A stretch of 64,000 bases of DNA from Deltaproteobacteria bacterium UBA5205 (lineage in GTDB: Bacteria > Desulfobacterota > Syntrophorhabdia > Syntrophorhabdales > Syntrophorhabdaceae): NCBI GenBank assembly GCA_002412715.1, contig DHVP01000042.1, positions 163,260 to 227,259 of the forward strand, in the 5' to 3' direction. Shown here one piece after another: positions 51,806-60,847 of this stretch. How positions within the stretch are numbered: position 1 is the stretch's first letter; each line of letters starts with the position of its first letter. The translations under genes and the position numbers were made by a program. The notes below the pieces were generated by a model. That model worked only from the letters and a program-made list of their open reading frames with translations. It was not told the DNA's origin and made no database searches.

Positions 51806-52828
51806 TCACATTGTCTCGGCATTCACCGCGCGCATTTGCGCCCTGTATTTTTGACTGCAAGACGCCTCGCTCGAAGAGGTATCGTCACAAATATGTTTCC
51901 AATCGATCATTCGCGCGGCAAGGTAATGCGCAACCTCACCATCGGCTTCTCCGGGGAAGCTGATGGTGAGCCCCGCCCCTTCCCGGCCTCCCGGGTGAAT
52001 CGTCACGTCGATCTCGAGGTCCGCCGCCATGCCGGAAATGAACGAATCCGGCACCGCATCCGACAACAACAGTACAGTGGACCTCTCTGCCGCCCTGTAG
52101 GAATCTTCAAATTCTTCTCCCATAAGATTCTTCAAAGCCCGGGGCTGCCGGCGGAAGACATCGTCTACCGGACCTGATGCGGCCACCTTGCCCTGTTCAA
52201 GGATGGCGATCTGCCTGCATAAGCCGCGAATCACCGACATCTGGTGCGTGACAAACACGATGGTGATGTTCATCCGGCTGTTTATCTCTTTTAAAAGTCC
52301 CATGATAGCCTGGGATGTTTTGGGATCCAGTGCCGACGTTGCCTCGTCACAGAGCAGAATGTGGGGGTCCATTGTCAGAGCCCGTGCGATTGCGACCCTC
52401 TGTTTTTGCCCGCCCGAAAGCTCCCTGGGCTTTTGCCGTATCTTTTCAGGTATCCCCACGATTTCCAGCAGTTCCCTGACTTTGCTATCGATAACGCCGG
52501 AACTATATTTCCAGCATCTCAACGGCAGCGCCACATTGTCGTAAACACTCAGCCTCTCAAGAAGCGAGAATTGCTGGAAGATCATGCCGATATTCTTCCG
52601 GAATGCCATCATGCCCGTGCGCGAGAGGGTTTTAACATCGATCCCGTCCACAATCAACGAACCATTGTCATATTCTTCCAGCCCGTTTATGCACCTCAAA
52701 ATCGTGGACTTCCCCGCGCCGCTCCTGCCCGCCAGGCCGTAGATGCTTCCCTTTTCGATGCTAAGATCCAGTCCGCGAAGGACGTGGGTCGTGCCGAAGG
52801 ATTTGACGATATTGCGCGCGGTTATCAT
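51806..52828 (-). CDS. metN: MetN-type ABC transporter ATPase
   Basis: This 340-residue protein has Walker A GRSGAGKST near residue 35, Q-loop IFQQFSLL, signature LSGGQKQRVAIARAL, Walker B ILLCDEATSALD and H-loop VTHQ. The last 90 residues (STVLLLSDAVPDSF...GLTISFPGEADGE) resemble the NIL regulatory domain, in which methionine inhibits transport. The ATG overlaps the TGA of a 30-codon upstream frame and has a weak ribosome site of its own, so it may be translated by coupling. Confidence 0.9.
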   Translation of the reverse strand: MITARNIVKSFGTTHVLRGLDLSIEKGSIYGLAGRSGAGKSTILRCINGLEEYDNGSLIVDGIDVKTLSRTGMMAFRKNIGMIFQQFSLLERLSVYDNVALPLRCWKYSSGVIDSKVRELLEIVGIPEKIRQKPRELSGGQKQRVAIARALTMDPHILLCDEATSALDPKTSQAIMGLLKEINSRMNITIVFVTHQMSVIRGLCRQIAILEQGKVAASGPVDDVFRRQPRALKNLMGEEFEDSYRAAERSTVLLLSDAVPDSFISGMAADLEIDVTIHPGGREGAGLTISFPGEADGEVAHYLAARMIDWKHICDDTSSSEASCSQKYRAQMRAVNAETM

Positions 52829-52917
52829 TGCAGGGAATCCTTTACGGCACCGCCCAGAGGCACCCCGGCTCTGATATCTGTGTATGCTCTAGAGCTTATT
52901 TGTTTAACAGGTGACAT
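52825..52917 (-). CDS. 30-residue upstream frame coupled to metN
   Basis: ATG 52917 has GGGAGG 4 bases upstream. The frame ends at TGA 52827-52825, which overlaps the metN start (ATGA). The product begins MSPVKQISSRAY and has no recognisable domain. The strong ribosome site and exact stop-start overlap suggest real translation, feeding ribosomes onto metN or acting as a regulatory leader. Short length makes it uncertain. Confidence 0.5.
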   Translation of the reverse strand: MSPVKQISSRAYTDIRAGVPLGGAVKDSLQ

Positions 52918-52932
52918 GCAACCTCCCGAAAC

Positions 52933-52962
52933 AAAAAATCCGGCCGCCGATCTCGGCGCCGG
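52933..52962 (-). terminator. Terminator hairpin in the metN leader (possible attenuator)
   Basis: On the minus strand CCGGCGCCGA and TCGGCGGCCGG pair with one bulge, and six T residues follow (52938-52933). It lies about 150 bases after the predicted start of the transcript and just before the ribosome site of the small upstream frame, so premature termination could control the operon. I do not recognise a known riboswitch in the stretch before it. Confidence 0.65.
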
Positions 52963-53110
52963 GTCCCGGGGAGGAAGACTGGATGATCAGGGCGGAGATA
53001 AAACCGGGGAACCGCCCGGGCCCCCGATGTGCTGCTCAGCCCAGGGGAATGAAGATATTTGCTATTATAAGTACCACTCGCACACTTCCATTATATTGAT
53101 TTGAGAAATA

Positions 53111-53139
53111 TACTATACGAATAGTACGTGCGATGTCAA
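53111..53139 (-). promoter_or_regulatory. metN operon promoter overlapping a palindromic operator
   Basis: On the minus strand TTGACA (53139-53134) and TATAGT (53117-53112) are 16 bases apart. The palindrome TACTAT-ACGA-ATAGTA (53111-53126) covers the -10 box, a classic repressor position. Eight codons starting at 53091 (ending 53065) could encode a tiny leader, but no ribosome site precedes them. Confidence 0.65.
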
Positions 53140-53149
53140 CAGCAACCAT

Positions 53150-53196
53150 GGGATGATCTCATCCCATTCTCCATGCATGATACGTGTTGGATATGG
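53150..53196 (-). pseudogene. Fragment of a second copy of the 43.4-kb alpha/beta hydrolase
   Basis: 26 bases (53150-53175) are identical to 43557-43582, and similarity continues with few changes to about 53196. In the minus-strand frame it encodes RIMHGEWDEIIP, matching the acid-site segment of the intact hydrolase. No more of the gene is present. Confidence 0.6.
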
Positions 53197-53223
53197 TAAG
53201 CGAATACGCGGAAACAATGCGAG

Positions 53224-53763
53224 CTATCGGGCTTCCCTGAACTCACTGGCCAGGGTAATGACGCAGATGGGAGCGAGGGACGCTTTCGACGTGCATCCGA
53301 CACCCATGACGGTGAATTTTGGATCCATGAAATGCAACCCGGATTTATCTTCTGTCGCCGAACTGCCTTTCATTAGTTCTTCCACCACATAGCCTTCACC
53401 CCATCCATGACTCGCTATTTCGGCGACGCTGCCGTTGAAAGTACCGAATTTTCTCACGCGGGCGAAAAGCTGCTCCTGGTCTTGTGTGCTTGAATTCTGC
53501 TTGTTCGATCCGAGCTCCATCGCCCGCTCTTTAGCGGCAAAGGAGAGTCCCATCGAGACCTTGAGCGGCTGAAGCGGGCCTCTGGCCCTGTTAACCTCTT
53601 TGGCTATTCCGACTTCACCCTGTGAAAGAAAAGTGAGGTCCCTGACTCCTTCGTTGAGGGGCAGCAAAGCGGTTTCATCTCCGCCGGAACGCGTTCCGGC
53701 ACACCCGCCGACGATCAAAGCCCCCAGAAGAATAATGATAACGACACAATGACTGAAATTCAT
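53224..53763 (-). CDS. CAP/SCP-domain-like lipoprotein
   Basis: This 179-residue protein has a lipoprotein signal (VVIIILLGALIVGGC, Cys21). The mature part has the CAP-superfamily flavour: EVNRARGPLQPLKVSMGLSFAAKERAMEL, then VAEIASHGWGEGYVVEELMKGSS and KFTVMGVGC, which parallel the N-R...L...A and GEN/W...G...VGxG pattern of SCP/PR-1 domains. ATG 53763 follows GGAAGGTG. Its role in the envelope is unknown. Confidence 0.75.
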   Translation of the reverse strand: MNFSHCVVIIILLGALIVGGCAGTRSGGDETALLPLNEGVRDLTFLSQGEVGIAKEVNRARGPLQPLKVSMGLSFAAKERAMELGSNKQNSSTQDQEQLFARVRKFGTFNGSVAEIASHGWGEGYVVEELMKGSSATEDKSGLHFMDPKFTVMGVGCTSKASLAPICVITLASEFREAR

Positions 53764-53945
53764 ATTCACACCTTCCCTTTTCTTACGGGGTCCCGTCCCG
53801 TTGATACCAGGAAAGATATCCATGAACTAGACCCTTGTCAAGACAACCGGCCCGATTAAGACCGGTGCACCCCTTAGGGCGTGTCATCGGCAGGTTGACT
53901 TTGCCGTCCTGTTAATGTATTTTTCGACAGGATGACGTACCATAA

Positions 53946-54215
53946 AAACCGAACACAATCCCCTTCCCGGAGGTCACCGGAGAGCTTAAGGACGCCGATC
54001 TGCTGCCGCGCCTCAAAGAAATACGACAGCCGACACTACTTACATGCGGCGAACATGATGAGGCCGCTCCCGAAACAGTCGGTATTTTTCGCGATCAGTT
54101 GCCGCGCGGTGAAATGACTGTCCTGCCCGATGCCTCCCATATCCACCACCTGGAACAGCCCGTCCTTTTCGGTTCGGTGGTCCGGGAATTCATGTCACGG
54201 GTGGAAACGAAGTGA
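53946..54215 (+). pseudogene. C-terminal remnant of a proline iminopeptidase-type hydrolase
   Basis: The frame lacks a start codon and is preceded by an in-frame TAA (53943-53945). It encodes EVTGELKDADLLPRLKEI, PTLLTCGEHDEAAPET (the acid-bearing strand) and DASHIHHLEQPVLF with the catalytic His, ending at TGA 54213. This is the last third of a peptidase S33/alpha-beta hydrolase; the nucleophile half is absent. It lies just before the FAD oxidoreductase gene. Confidence 0.72.
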
Positions 54216-54260
54216 GATGGGATTGCTGATTTATATATGAGGGAGGTTTTGAAATCCATC

Positions 54261-55778
54261 ATGAAGACACAGACACCGTCTACCGAATACCCGGAGTTTG
54301 AGACCGACATCGTTATTGCCGGGGGCGGCCTCTCCGGCCTGTCAGCGGCGCTCACCGCCGCCGAAAGCGGAGTAAACGCAATCCTCCTTGAAAAAATGTC
54401 TTTTCTCGGAGGCGCCGGTCTTTTCCCCGAAGGTTCCCTGGGAATCGGTACGCGATACCAGAAAGAAAAAGGAATCACCACATCGACGGACCAGGTCTTT
54501 GCCAGGGTAATGGAATTCCACCATTGGCGCTGTAATGCATCGGTTATCCGCACCCTTCTCAATGAATCCGGTCAAACGATCGATTGGCTGACAGACCACG
54601 GCGTCAGGATCGAGGGAATCAGAACAATGTTTCCACCCGAAAAGAGCCTTCAGGTCTGGCACATTTTTGAGGGCCGGGGGGCGCGGCTTGTGAAGATACT
54701 TTCCGGCCATATCAAGGACATGGGGGTCCCCGTCCTCACGGGGACACCGGTCAAAGAGCTGCTCATCGACGACAGGGGCATGGTGACCGGAATACTCGCC
54801 CTCGACGCCGAAGGTCAGGCCGTGAAGATCAATGCGAGGGCCGTCATCATAGCAACCGGCGGTTTTGCCAGCAACAAGGAAATGCTGAAGAGGTACGTAC
54901 CTGATGTCAGCACGCCGGGCATGGCGAAACTTATGTACCGCGGACCGGCCGTCGACGGCAGGACAGGCGACGGGATCAACCTGGCCCTGAGTGCCCATGC
55001 CGCCCTTGCCGGCATGGCGACCCTGGCGGGAAACAGCCCCTATCTCGACGACGAACCTGCCATCAGGCAATTCAGCGGACCGGACTATATGAAGCAGATG
55101 CGCTGTGCATTGAGCCAGCCCTTTCTGTGGGTCAACAAACAGGGTGACCGCTTCTACAATGAATCCTTTGGTTCGGTTTTCAGTGACGTCTATAACGCAA
55201 TGACGTCCAATGGCGGTTTGATGTGGTCCATTTTTGACGATGCCATGCGAAAATCCATGGTCGAGGAAGGTCCTCTTACGCCATTTAACGCCATCGTTGT
55301 TCCCGGACAAAAAATGACGGCCCTTGATAAGGGTATCAGCAAAGGGATTGAATCGGGCTTTGCCTACAAAGCCGATACGATTGAGGAACTGGCGGACAAG
55401 ATACAGGTAAAGCCGGAAAAACTGCGGGAAACGATCGAGAAGATCAACGCCTACGCCGACAAGGGATATGATCCCGAATTCAGCCGAAAACCGGAACATC
55501 TTGTCAGATTCAATACCGGCACCGGCCCGTACTACGCCCTGAAAGGGCTTCGTGCCTTCTTCCTCACGCTGGGTGGAGTAGAGGTAAACGCACGCATGCA
55601 AGCTCTTGATGCCAAAGGCGAAGTGATTCCCGGTCTCTATGTGACCGGTCAGGATATGGGCGGTCTTTACGACAGTACATACGACCTTCTCGCCGAAGGC
55701 TCGGCAAGCAGCTTTGCGCTCAGTTCCGGCCGCATCGCGGTACGAAGCATTGTCGAGACGTTCCCGCCCCAACCCTAG
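54261..55778 (+). CDS. FAD-dependent oxidoreductase, fumarate reductase flavoprotein-like
   Basis: This protein of about 505 residues has DIVIAGGGLSGLSAAL at the N-terminus for FAD, VIIATGGFASNKEML near residue 200, and the C-terminal LYVTGQDMGGLYDSTYDL FAD loop. It belongs to the FAD_binding_2 family (fumarate reductase/3-ketosteroid dehydrogenase-like). The start is uncertain: ATG 54261 has GGGAGG 14 bases upstream, while ATG 54237 lacks a site. No cytochrome or signal peptide is seen, so it is probably a cytoplasmic reductase of an unsaturated acid or ketone. Confidence 0.85.
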   Translation: MKTQTPSTEYPEFETDIVIAGGGLSGLSAALTAAESGVNAILLEKMSFLGGAGLFPEGSLGIGTRYQKEKGITTSTDQVFARVMEFHHWRCNASVIRTLLNESGQTIDWLTDHGVRIEGIRTMFPPEKSLQVWHIFEGRGARLVKILSGHIKDMGVPVLTGTPVKELLIDDRGMVTGILALDAEGQAVKINARAVIIATGGFASNKEMLKRYVPDVSTPGMAKLMYRGPAVDGRTGDGINLALSAHAALAGMATLAGNSPYLDDEPAIRQFSGPDYMKQMRCALSQPFLWVNKQGDRFYNESFGSVFSDVYNAMTSNGGLMWSIFDDAMRKSMVEEGPLTPFNAIVVPGQKMTALDKGISKGIESGFAYKADTIEELADKIQVKPEKLRETIEKINAYADKGYDPEFSRKPEHLVRFNTGTGPYYALKGLRAFFLTLGGVEVNARMQALDAKGEVIPGLYVTGQDMGGLYDSTYDLLAEGSASSFALSSGRIAVRSIVETFPPQP

Positions 55779-55841
55779 ATGGCGATTAACACCGACCATC
55801 GCACCGGCCCCTGCGGACACTGACACGTTTCCATCGAAACG

Positions 55842-56537
55842 CTACCATTTCGCTCCTGCCTCTGTGAGAAGCTTCGCTATCTCTTCGCGTCCCGCACTCA
55901 ACGCGTCCATAAGGGCGCTATAGCCGCCGTCACCCCTTGCATTGACATCCGCCCCGGCGGCGATCAAGGTCCGTACTACTTCCGTATGGCCCATCATCGA
56001 CGCCAGCATGAGAGGCGTCAAACCGTTCTTCTCCCGGGCGTTCACGTCCGCTCCCGCATCGATGAGGATCTGCGCCACGTTCGTGTGCCCCTTGCCCGAA
56101 GCGTCCATAAGGGCGGTATACCCGCTCACACCCCTGGCATTGACATCCGCCCCGGCGGCTATGAGAATCCGCACTACTTCGGTATGCCCGCCGGTAGACG
56201 CCCACATGAGTGCAGTGGTCCCGTTCGTGTCCCTGCCGGACACATCCGCACCCGCTGCCATCAGGGCCTGCACCACGTCGGCGTAACCCCCGGAGGATGC
56301 CACCATCAGAACCGTCACACCTAGGTCGTCACTGGCGTTGAGATCCGCCCCGGCGGTCATGAAGTCCCGCACCATCTCCAGGCGGCCCGCCTGCGACGCC
56401 ACCATAATCGGGGTCCAGCCGCTCTTTTCCCTGGCGTTGAGATCCGCCCCGGCGGCGATCAGCGACCTGACTTCCGCAAGGTCACCTTTTTCCGCCGCAT
56501 CAATCAGTTCCGGTCCCTTTTCAATCTTCTTAACCAT
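55842..56537 (-). CDS. Ankyrin-repeat protein
   Basis: This 231-residue protein consists almost wholly of about seven 33-residue ankyrin repeats with the typical GADVNARxxxGxTALMxAS and GHTEVVRxLIAAGAD pattern. There is no signal peptide. ATG 56537 follows GGGAG. The repeats are similar at DNA level, pointing to internal duplication. It mediates protein-protein contacts; the partner is unknown. It is convergent with the FAD oxidoreductase gene. Confidence 0.93.
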   Translation of the reverse strand: MVKKIEKGPELIDAAEKGDLAEVRSLIAAGADLNAREKSGWTPIMVASQAGRLEMVRDFMTAGADLNASDDLGVTVLMVASSGGYADVVQALMAAGADVSGRDTNGTTALMWASTGGHTEVVRILIAAGADVNARGVSGYTALMDASGKGHTNVAQILIDAGADVNAREKNGLTPLMLASMMGHTEVVRTLIAAGADVNARGDGGYSALMDALSAGREEIAKLLTEAGAKW

Positions 56538-56736
56538 TAAAAGTTTCTCCCTGACATTCATTGGTTTCGCGCCTCATGCCTCCGGCACACGACATCCGCT
56601 GTTGTGTTTTTAACATCCTGCTCCAGAGGTTTCAACAGTAATGAGAATCAAAATCAACGGCCAGTTGCCCAAACCGGTCCTCCCTGTCACCAGTGGAACT
56701 TTCGGGACGCGAAATAGAGGGAACAGCAAAGGACTG

Positions 56737-57010
56737 GTCTCACGTTTATCCCGTAACAAACGAGGTAACAAACGGGACCCGTTCGTCGCTTGCGGCTCCT
56801 CTCTGGAGGCATAGAAGAAAGTGTGGGGAGGAAGACAAAGAACCTGATATATCACAAAAACCCGCCTCACAACGATAAAGAACACCTTACGAACATCTAT
56901 AGGGTAAAAGCCCGCGCAGGCGTGCAAATTGCGTCCAGATCCCGTCTTTCTAGGGATCTGGACGCAATTCTTTTAAGGCTTCCCCGTTTGTTACGGGATA
57001 AACGTGAGAC
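56737..57010. repeat. 274-bp element bounded by perfect 26-bp inverted repeats, with internal hairpin
   Basis: The ends at 56737-56762 and 56985-57010 are exact reverse complements (26 of 26). Inside, 56927-56943 and 56953-56969 form a perfect 17-bp stem with a 9-base loop, followed by CTTTTA. There is no credible gene within. It looks like a miniature non-autonomous transposable element or a structured RNA. The rest of 56538-57128 shows nothing I can name. Confidence 0.7.
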
Positions 57011-57128
57011 AGTCTTTTGGAAGGGGGGATTTGGGCAACAGGCCGTCGATGTCTGACACCGGATCCGCGACCAATAGGATCAGCCTTTTCATATTGATTG
57101 TTCGACTTTATTCTGTTATTCATACCCC

Positions 57129-58865
57129 ATGCCGAAAAGTCGATCCCTGCGGGCCGCCAGGGCCATAGCGCGGGTTTTCCTCGTTTGTTTCTGTCTGGCG
57201 CTGCTTTCACCCGCCACGGCTTTGTCCCAGTTGGCGGCATTTTACCCCAATGACCCTTTCTTCCTTTATGACGCAACAGCAAGGCCGGGTTTCCCCGGGC
57301 AGTGGCATCTTGTCAACACAGCACCCTTAACGGGCATTAACTTTACAGACCCCGGTGATGAAACTAAAGCACTGATGAAAAATGCCGGTATGGACGCCGG
57401 GCTTCTTGCAGCGTGGAAGTTGGGATACACCGGCAAGGGAATCGTCATCGGGATTGTGGATAGCGGTGTGGAAGGGACGCACGAAGATATAGTGCCCAAC
57501 TATGTTGCGAGTCTAAGCCGCAACTTCAGTTCCGATACCACTATCGCCAATCAGGCCCAGGGGCCGATCGATAATGATGACAACCATGGCCAGTCCGTGG
57601 CAGGTGTCGCGGCCGCGCGGGGAGGCAACGGCATCGGAGGTACGGGCGCCGCGCCCTATGCGTCGATCGCAGGGTTGACGCCATACGCGTCGGGGGAGAC
57701 CGGTGACGACGCCAAGAGAGCGCTCTACGTGCAGGCCTATTACTGGAAGAGCGGCGTCGACCCTTCAACGGGAAAGATCACGGCCAAACCCCAGATCAAC
57801 ATAATGAATCACAGCTACGGTCAGACTACTCCCTGGCACGTAACCGACGATCTCCATGGCGCGGATGTTACGACTGCATTGAACCGGACTGCGGCCACCG
57901 GTATTATCCATGTCTGGTCGGCGGGAAACGAACGCGGCAAGGCCAATGAAGATACCAATAAAGACAGTGTCCTCGCTAACAGGAACGTGATCCCCGTGGC
58001 TGCCCTCGGCAGCAACGGGACATTCTCCGATTACAGCAATTATGGCTCAAATGTCTTCGTCACGGCACCGTCAAACAGGAGCGACTCGACCTCCGGCAAC
58101 TACGGGTTTGGTGTCACGACTACCGACAGGACCGGGGACGATTTAGGCTACAACCGTTACTCTGACGACAATAAACATGGCGACTCCTCCGATGCCTTTC
58201 CCAACACGGCCTATACAAGCACCTTCGGAGGCACGTCTTCCTCCGCGCCCCTTGTGTCTGGCATTCTGGCCCTGGGTATGGAGGCGAATAAACTGATGGA
58301 CGTCCGGATGGCCAAACACATCCTCGTCCGCACAAGCACCAGGGTAGACCCCGACGACGCGACCGTAATGGGCAAATGGGTGAAAAACGGCGCCGGCAAC
58401 TGGTTCAACCCCAATTACGGTTTCGGCCTCATCAATGCCGGCAAGTTTGTCCAAACGGTAAAGAGTGTACTCTACGTGACCGCACAGACTTCCTACACGA
58501 CCGGCACACAACTCGTGGGCGAACAGATAAAGTACTTCGACAATGGCACCAATACGGGCACGAGCAAGGAATTGACCCTGACAACGGCCCAACTGACCCC
58601 CGCACTCAGGCAGCCCCTGGAGGGCGTTGAGGTAAACCTCGATTTTACCCACACAAATCGGGGCAACCTGACAGCTTACATCACCTCCCCTTATACGACA
58701 AAAAGCCGGCTGTTCAACTCCACCAAAGACCTTGAGACCGGCAAGAAGGATACGGCGAGTGTCACCAATTTTAGCTGGACCTTTCTCACCAACGCTTTTC
58801 TGGCGGGAAGATCCGTTGGGTGGGAAAGCGAACGTAAGCGGTACATGGACCATTACCATGGGTGA
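57129..58865 (+). CDS. Subtilisin-type autotransporter protease, N-terminal part before a frameshift
   Basis: A signal peptide (ARVFLVCFCLALLSPATALS) precedes an S8 catalytic domain with Asp in VDSGVEGTHED near residue 115, His in DNHGQSVAG near residue 153 and Ser in GGTSSSAPL near residue 369. A P-domain-like segment (LEGVEVNLDFTHTNRGNLTAYI) follows. Near 58787 a run of four T leads out of frame: dropping one T restores WTFLTNAFWRED and continues into the next frame without a stop. The intact gene would run 57129-60771. It may be a real mutation, a slippery site or a sequence error. Confidence 0.85.
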   Translation: MPKSRSLRAARAIARVFLVCFCLALLSPATALSQLAAFYPNDPFFLYDATARPGFPGQWHLVNTAPLTGINFTDPGDETKALMKNAGMDAGLLAAWKLGYTGKGIVIGIVDSGVEGTHEDIVPNYVASLSRNFSSDTTIANQAQGPIDNDDNHGQSVAGVAAARGGNGIGGTGAAPYASIAGLTPYASGETGDDAKRALYVQAYYWKSGVDPSTGKITAKPQINIMNHSYGQTTPWHVTDDLHGADVTTALNRTAATGIIHVWSAGNERGKANEDTNKDSVLANRNVIPVAALGSNGTFSDYSNYGSNVFVTAPSNRSDSTSGNYGFGVTTTDRTGDDLGYNRYSDDNKHGDSSDAFPNTAYTSTFGGTSSSAPLVSGILALGMEANKLMDVRMAKHILVRTSTRVDPDDATVMGKWVKNGAGNWFNPNYGFGLINAGKFVQTVKSVLYVTAQTSYTTGTQLVGEQIKYFDNGTNTGTSKELTLTTAQLTPALRQPLEGVEVNLDFTHTNRGNLTAYITSPYTTKSRLFNSTKDLETGKKDTASVTNFSWTFLTNAFLAGRSVGWESERKRYMDHYHG

Positions 58866-60771
58866 CGTGGTAGACAACAACGTCGGCACCTGGAACAGTT
58901 ACAAGGTTACTTATCTCATGGGAGACATCGCGCTGAACAGCGGCGGGACCACGGTTCAAACCGAGAACATAAAGGCCAGATCGCTGACGATCCTGAATGC
59001 CGATACGCTTTTCATCAACCCCGCCGGATTGGATATGGAACTAAGCGAGAAGGCGCAGATTTCCAGCGGGGAACTGAAGGTAAACGGAAGCATCAAGATG
59101 GCCAGGCCTGTTGATGATGAAGACCCCGAGGACGGGTTCTTCGTACTCGATGGAGGCATTGTTTCGGGAACCGGTGTGATCGAGGCGCCTTACGGCTTCT
59201 ATCATCTGGACGGCACTATTAAACCCGGCAACTCCATCGGCACTCTCAGCATAACAGGCGATTATTATCAGGAGCCACAGGCCAGGCTCCTCATCGAGGT
59301 AGCCTCACCGACAAGCAACGACGTACTTGCGATCACCGGAGGGGCCTTTCTGAGCGGCATCCTCCAGACATCATGGCAAGGCGGCGCAACGCCTGCAATA
59401 GGTACTGTCTTCGGGTCCTTCCTGACCGCCACAGCAGGCATAGAAGGTGAGTTCTCGAGCCTGCTTACCAACATCACCCCCACGGTAGTCTTCAAGCCCA
59501 AATACAATATCCCCAACCAGGTTTACCTCGTGGTTGAGCGCGACTATATGAACCAGGTTCTCCTGGCCTACCTCAACACAAACCAGAGGGCCGTGGGCGC
59601 CATGCTCAACAGCGTCAGCAATTCCGCCGCGGGCGACCTCAACACCGTCCTCGGGACCATCGACGCCATACCCACCTACGGCCAGGTGGCGGGCGCCTAT
59701 GACCAGATAGCCCCACGGGGCAGTGAGGCCCTCTTCAGCATGGGTATCAGTTCGTCGATATTCCAGGGAGGAAATATCTCCCAGCGCATGGCCGATGTAA
59801 GGCGGGGCGTCAGAGGCGCAAACCTCGACGGGACGTTCCTTAGGAACAGCGACTTCATACGGGAAGGCAGGGACAAACCGATCCTGCTAGCCTCCTCGGG
59901 CTCTGACCTCAGAGGAATGCTGCCCTCCGAAATCGATGAAAAATGGGGCATCTTCGTAAAAGGAAACGCCGTCTCCGGCGATCAGAAGGACACCCCCGAC
60001 CAGATGGGATACACATTCACCAGCGCCGGCGTCACCGTCGGCATGGACTACCGCTTCACCCGCAACCTGGCCGCCGGCCTTCTCCTGGGATACACCGGCT
60101 CCCGCGCCGATGTCGACGATTATGGCAGCAAAGTGAAAATGGACGGTTACACCCTCGGTGCCTACGGTACCTGGTATTCCCGGGGTTTCTTCGTTGACGG
60201 GCAGTTCAGCTACGGATGGTCGGACTACAAGAATACCCGGCGCATCGTTTTCCCGGGCCTCGACCGCACCGCAACCTCCAAACCCGGCGGCAGGCAATTG
60301 ACCTTTTATGGCGGCACCGGCTACGAGCTGAACATGAACAGATGGACATTCGTGCCGACGCTGTCTCTCCAGTACATCAAGCTCAACATCGACAGCTATA
60401 CCGAATCGGGTGCCGGTGCCCTGAACCTCAACGTGAACAGACAGGACACCGATTCCCTCCTCGGGAACGTGGGAGGCAAGATATACTACACATGGGACAC
60501 AGGCAAAACCCTTCTCATGCCCGGTATCCGTGCATCCTACGGACATGAGTTCTTAAGAACCGGCCAGACCATCATATCGCGCCTTGCCCAGGGCAGTTCC
60601 CCATTCACCATAGAGGGCCCTTCCGCCGACAGGAATTTCCTCTTTTGCGGCGCAACGGTCGCGATGTTCCTGAAAAATGGTGCGTCCTTCCACGTCGGCT
60701 ACGACGCCCAGATAAGCGAAAACAACTACATCGCGCACAGCATCAACGCCGCTGTAAGAATGTCTTTTTAG
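58732..60771 (+). CDS. Autotransporter: end of P-domain, passenger stalk and beta-barrel (second half of the frameshifted protease)
   Basis: Authentic sequence starts near 58787 (FWREDPLGGKANVSGTWTI, the end of the P-domain); the ATG at 58732 is out of the true frame. A beta-helical passenger (ENIKARSLTILNADTLFINP, LDGTIKPGNSIGTLSITGDYYQ) is followed by a C-terminal autotransporter beta-barrel (MGYTFTSAGVTVGMDYRFT...) ending in MSF, the terminal aromatic residue recognised by the BAM machinery. It exports the protease domain to the cell surface. Confidence 0.85.
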   Translation: MRPARRIRRVSPILAGPFSPTLFWREDPLGGKANVSGTWTITMGDVVDNNVGTWNSYKVTYLMGDIALNSGGTTVQTENIKARSLTILNADTLFINPAGLDMELSEKAQISSGELKVNGSIKMARPVDDEDPEDGFFVLDGGIVSGTGVIEAPYGFYHLDGTIKPGNSIGTLSITGDYYQEPQARLLIEVASPTSNDVLAITGGAFLSGILQTSWQGGATPAIGTVFGSFLTATAGIEGEFSSLLTNITPTVVFKPKYNIPNQVYLVVERDYMNQVLLAYLNTNQRAVGAMLNSVSNSAAGDLNTVLGTIDAIPTYGQVAGAYDQIAPRGSEALFSMGISSSIFQGGNISQRMADVRRGVRGANLDGTFLRNSDFIREGRDKPILLASSGSDLRGMLPSEIDEKWGIFVKGNAVSGDQKDTPDQMGYTFTSAGVTVGMDYRFTRNLAAGLLLGYTGSRADVDDYGSKVKMDGYTLGAYGTWYSRGFFVDGQFSYGWSDYKNTRRIVFPGLDRTATSKPGGRQLTFYGGTGYELNMNRWTFVPTLSLQYIKLNIDSYTESGAGALNLNVNRQDTDSLLGNVGGKIYYTWDTGKTLLMPGIRASYGHEFLRTGQTIISRLAQGSSPFTIEGPSADRNFLFCGATVAMFLKNGASFHVGYDAQISENNYIAHSINAAVRMSF

Positions 60772-60847
60772 CGAACGTCCGTTACCTGTGGCTGCTTTCA
60801 CCAATCTGAGAAACTTGCCTAAGTGCCTGTGTACAAAGAATGAGGCA

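Noticed and set aside
52939..53105. SAM or T-box riboswitch before metN
   Set aside because: I could not find the conserved SAM-I core or the T-box tRNA-end-binding sequence; only a terminator and unassigned stems are visible.
54342..55826. 494-codon minus-strand frame opposite the FAD oxidoreductase
   Set aside because: The plus-strand protein has full FAD motifs; the antisense frame has no family features and arises from codon bias.
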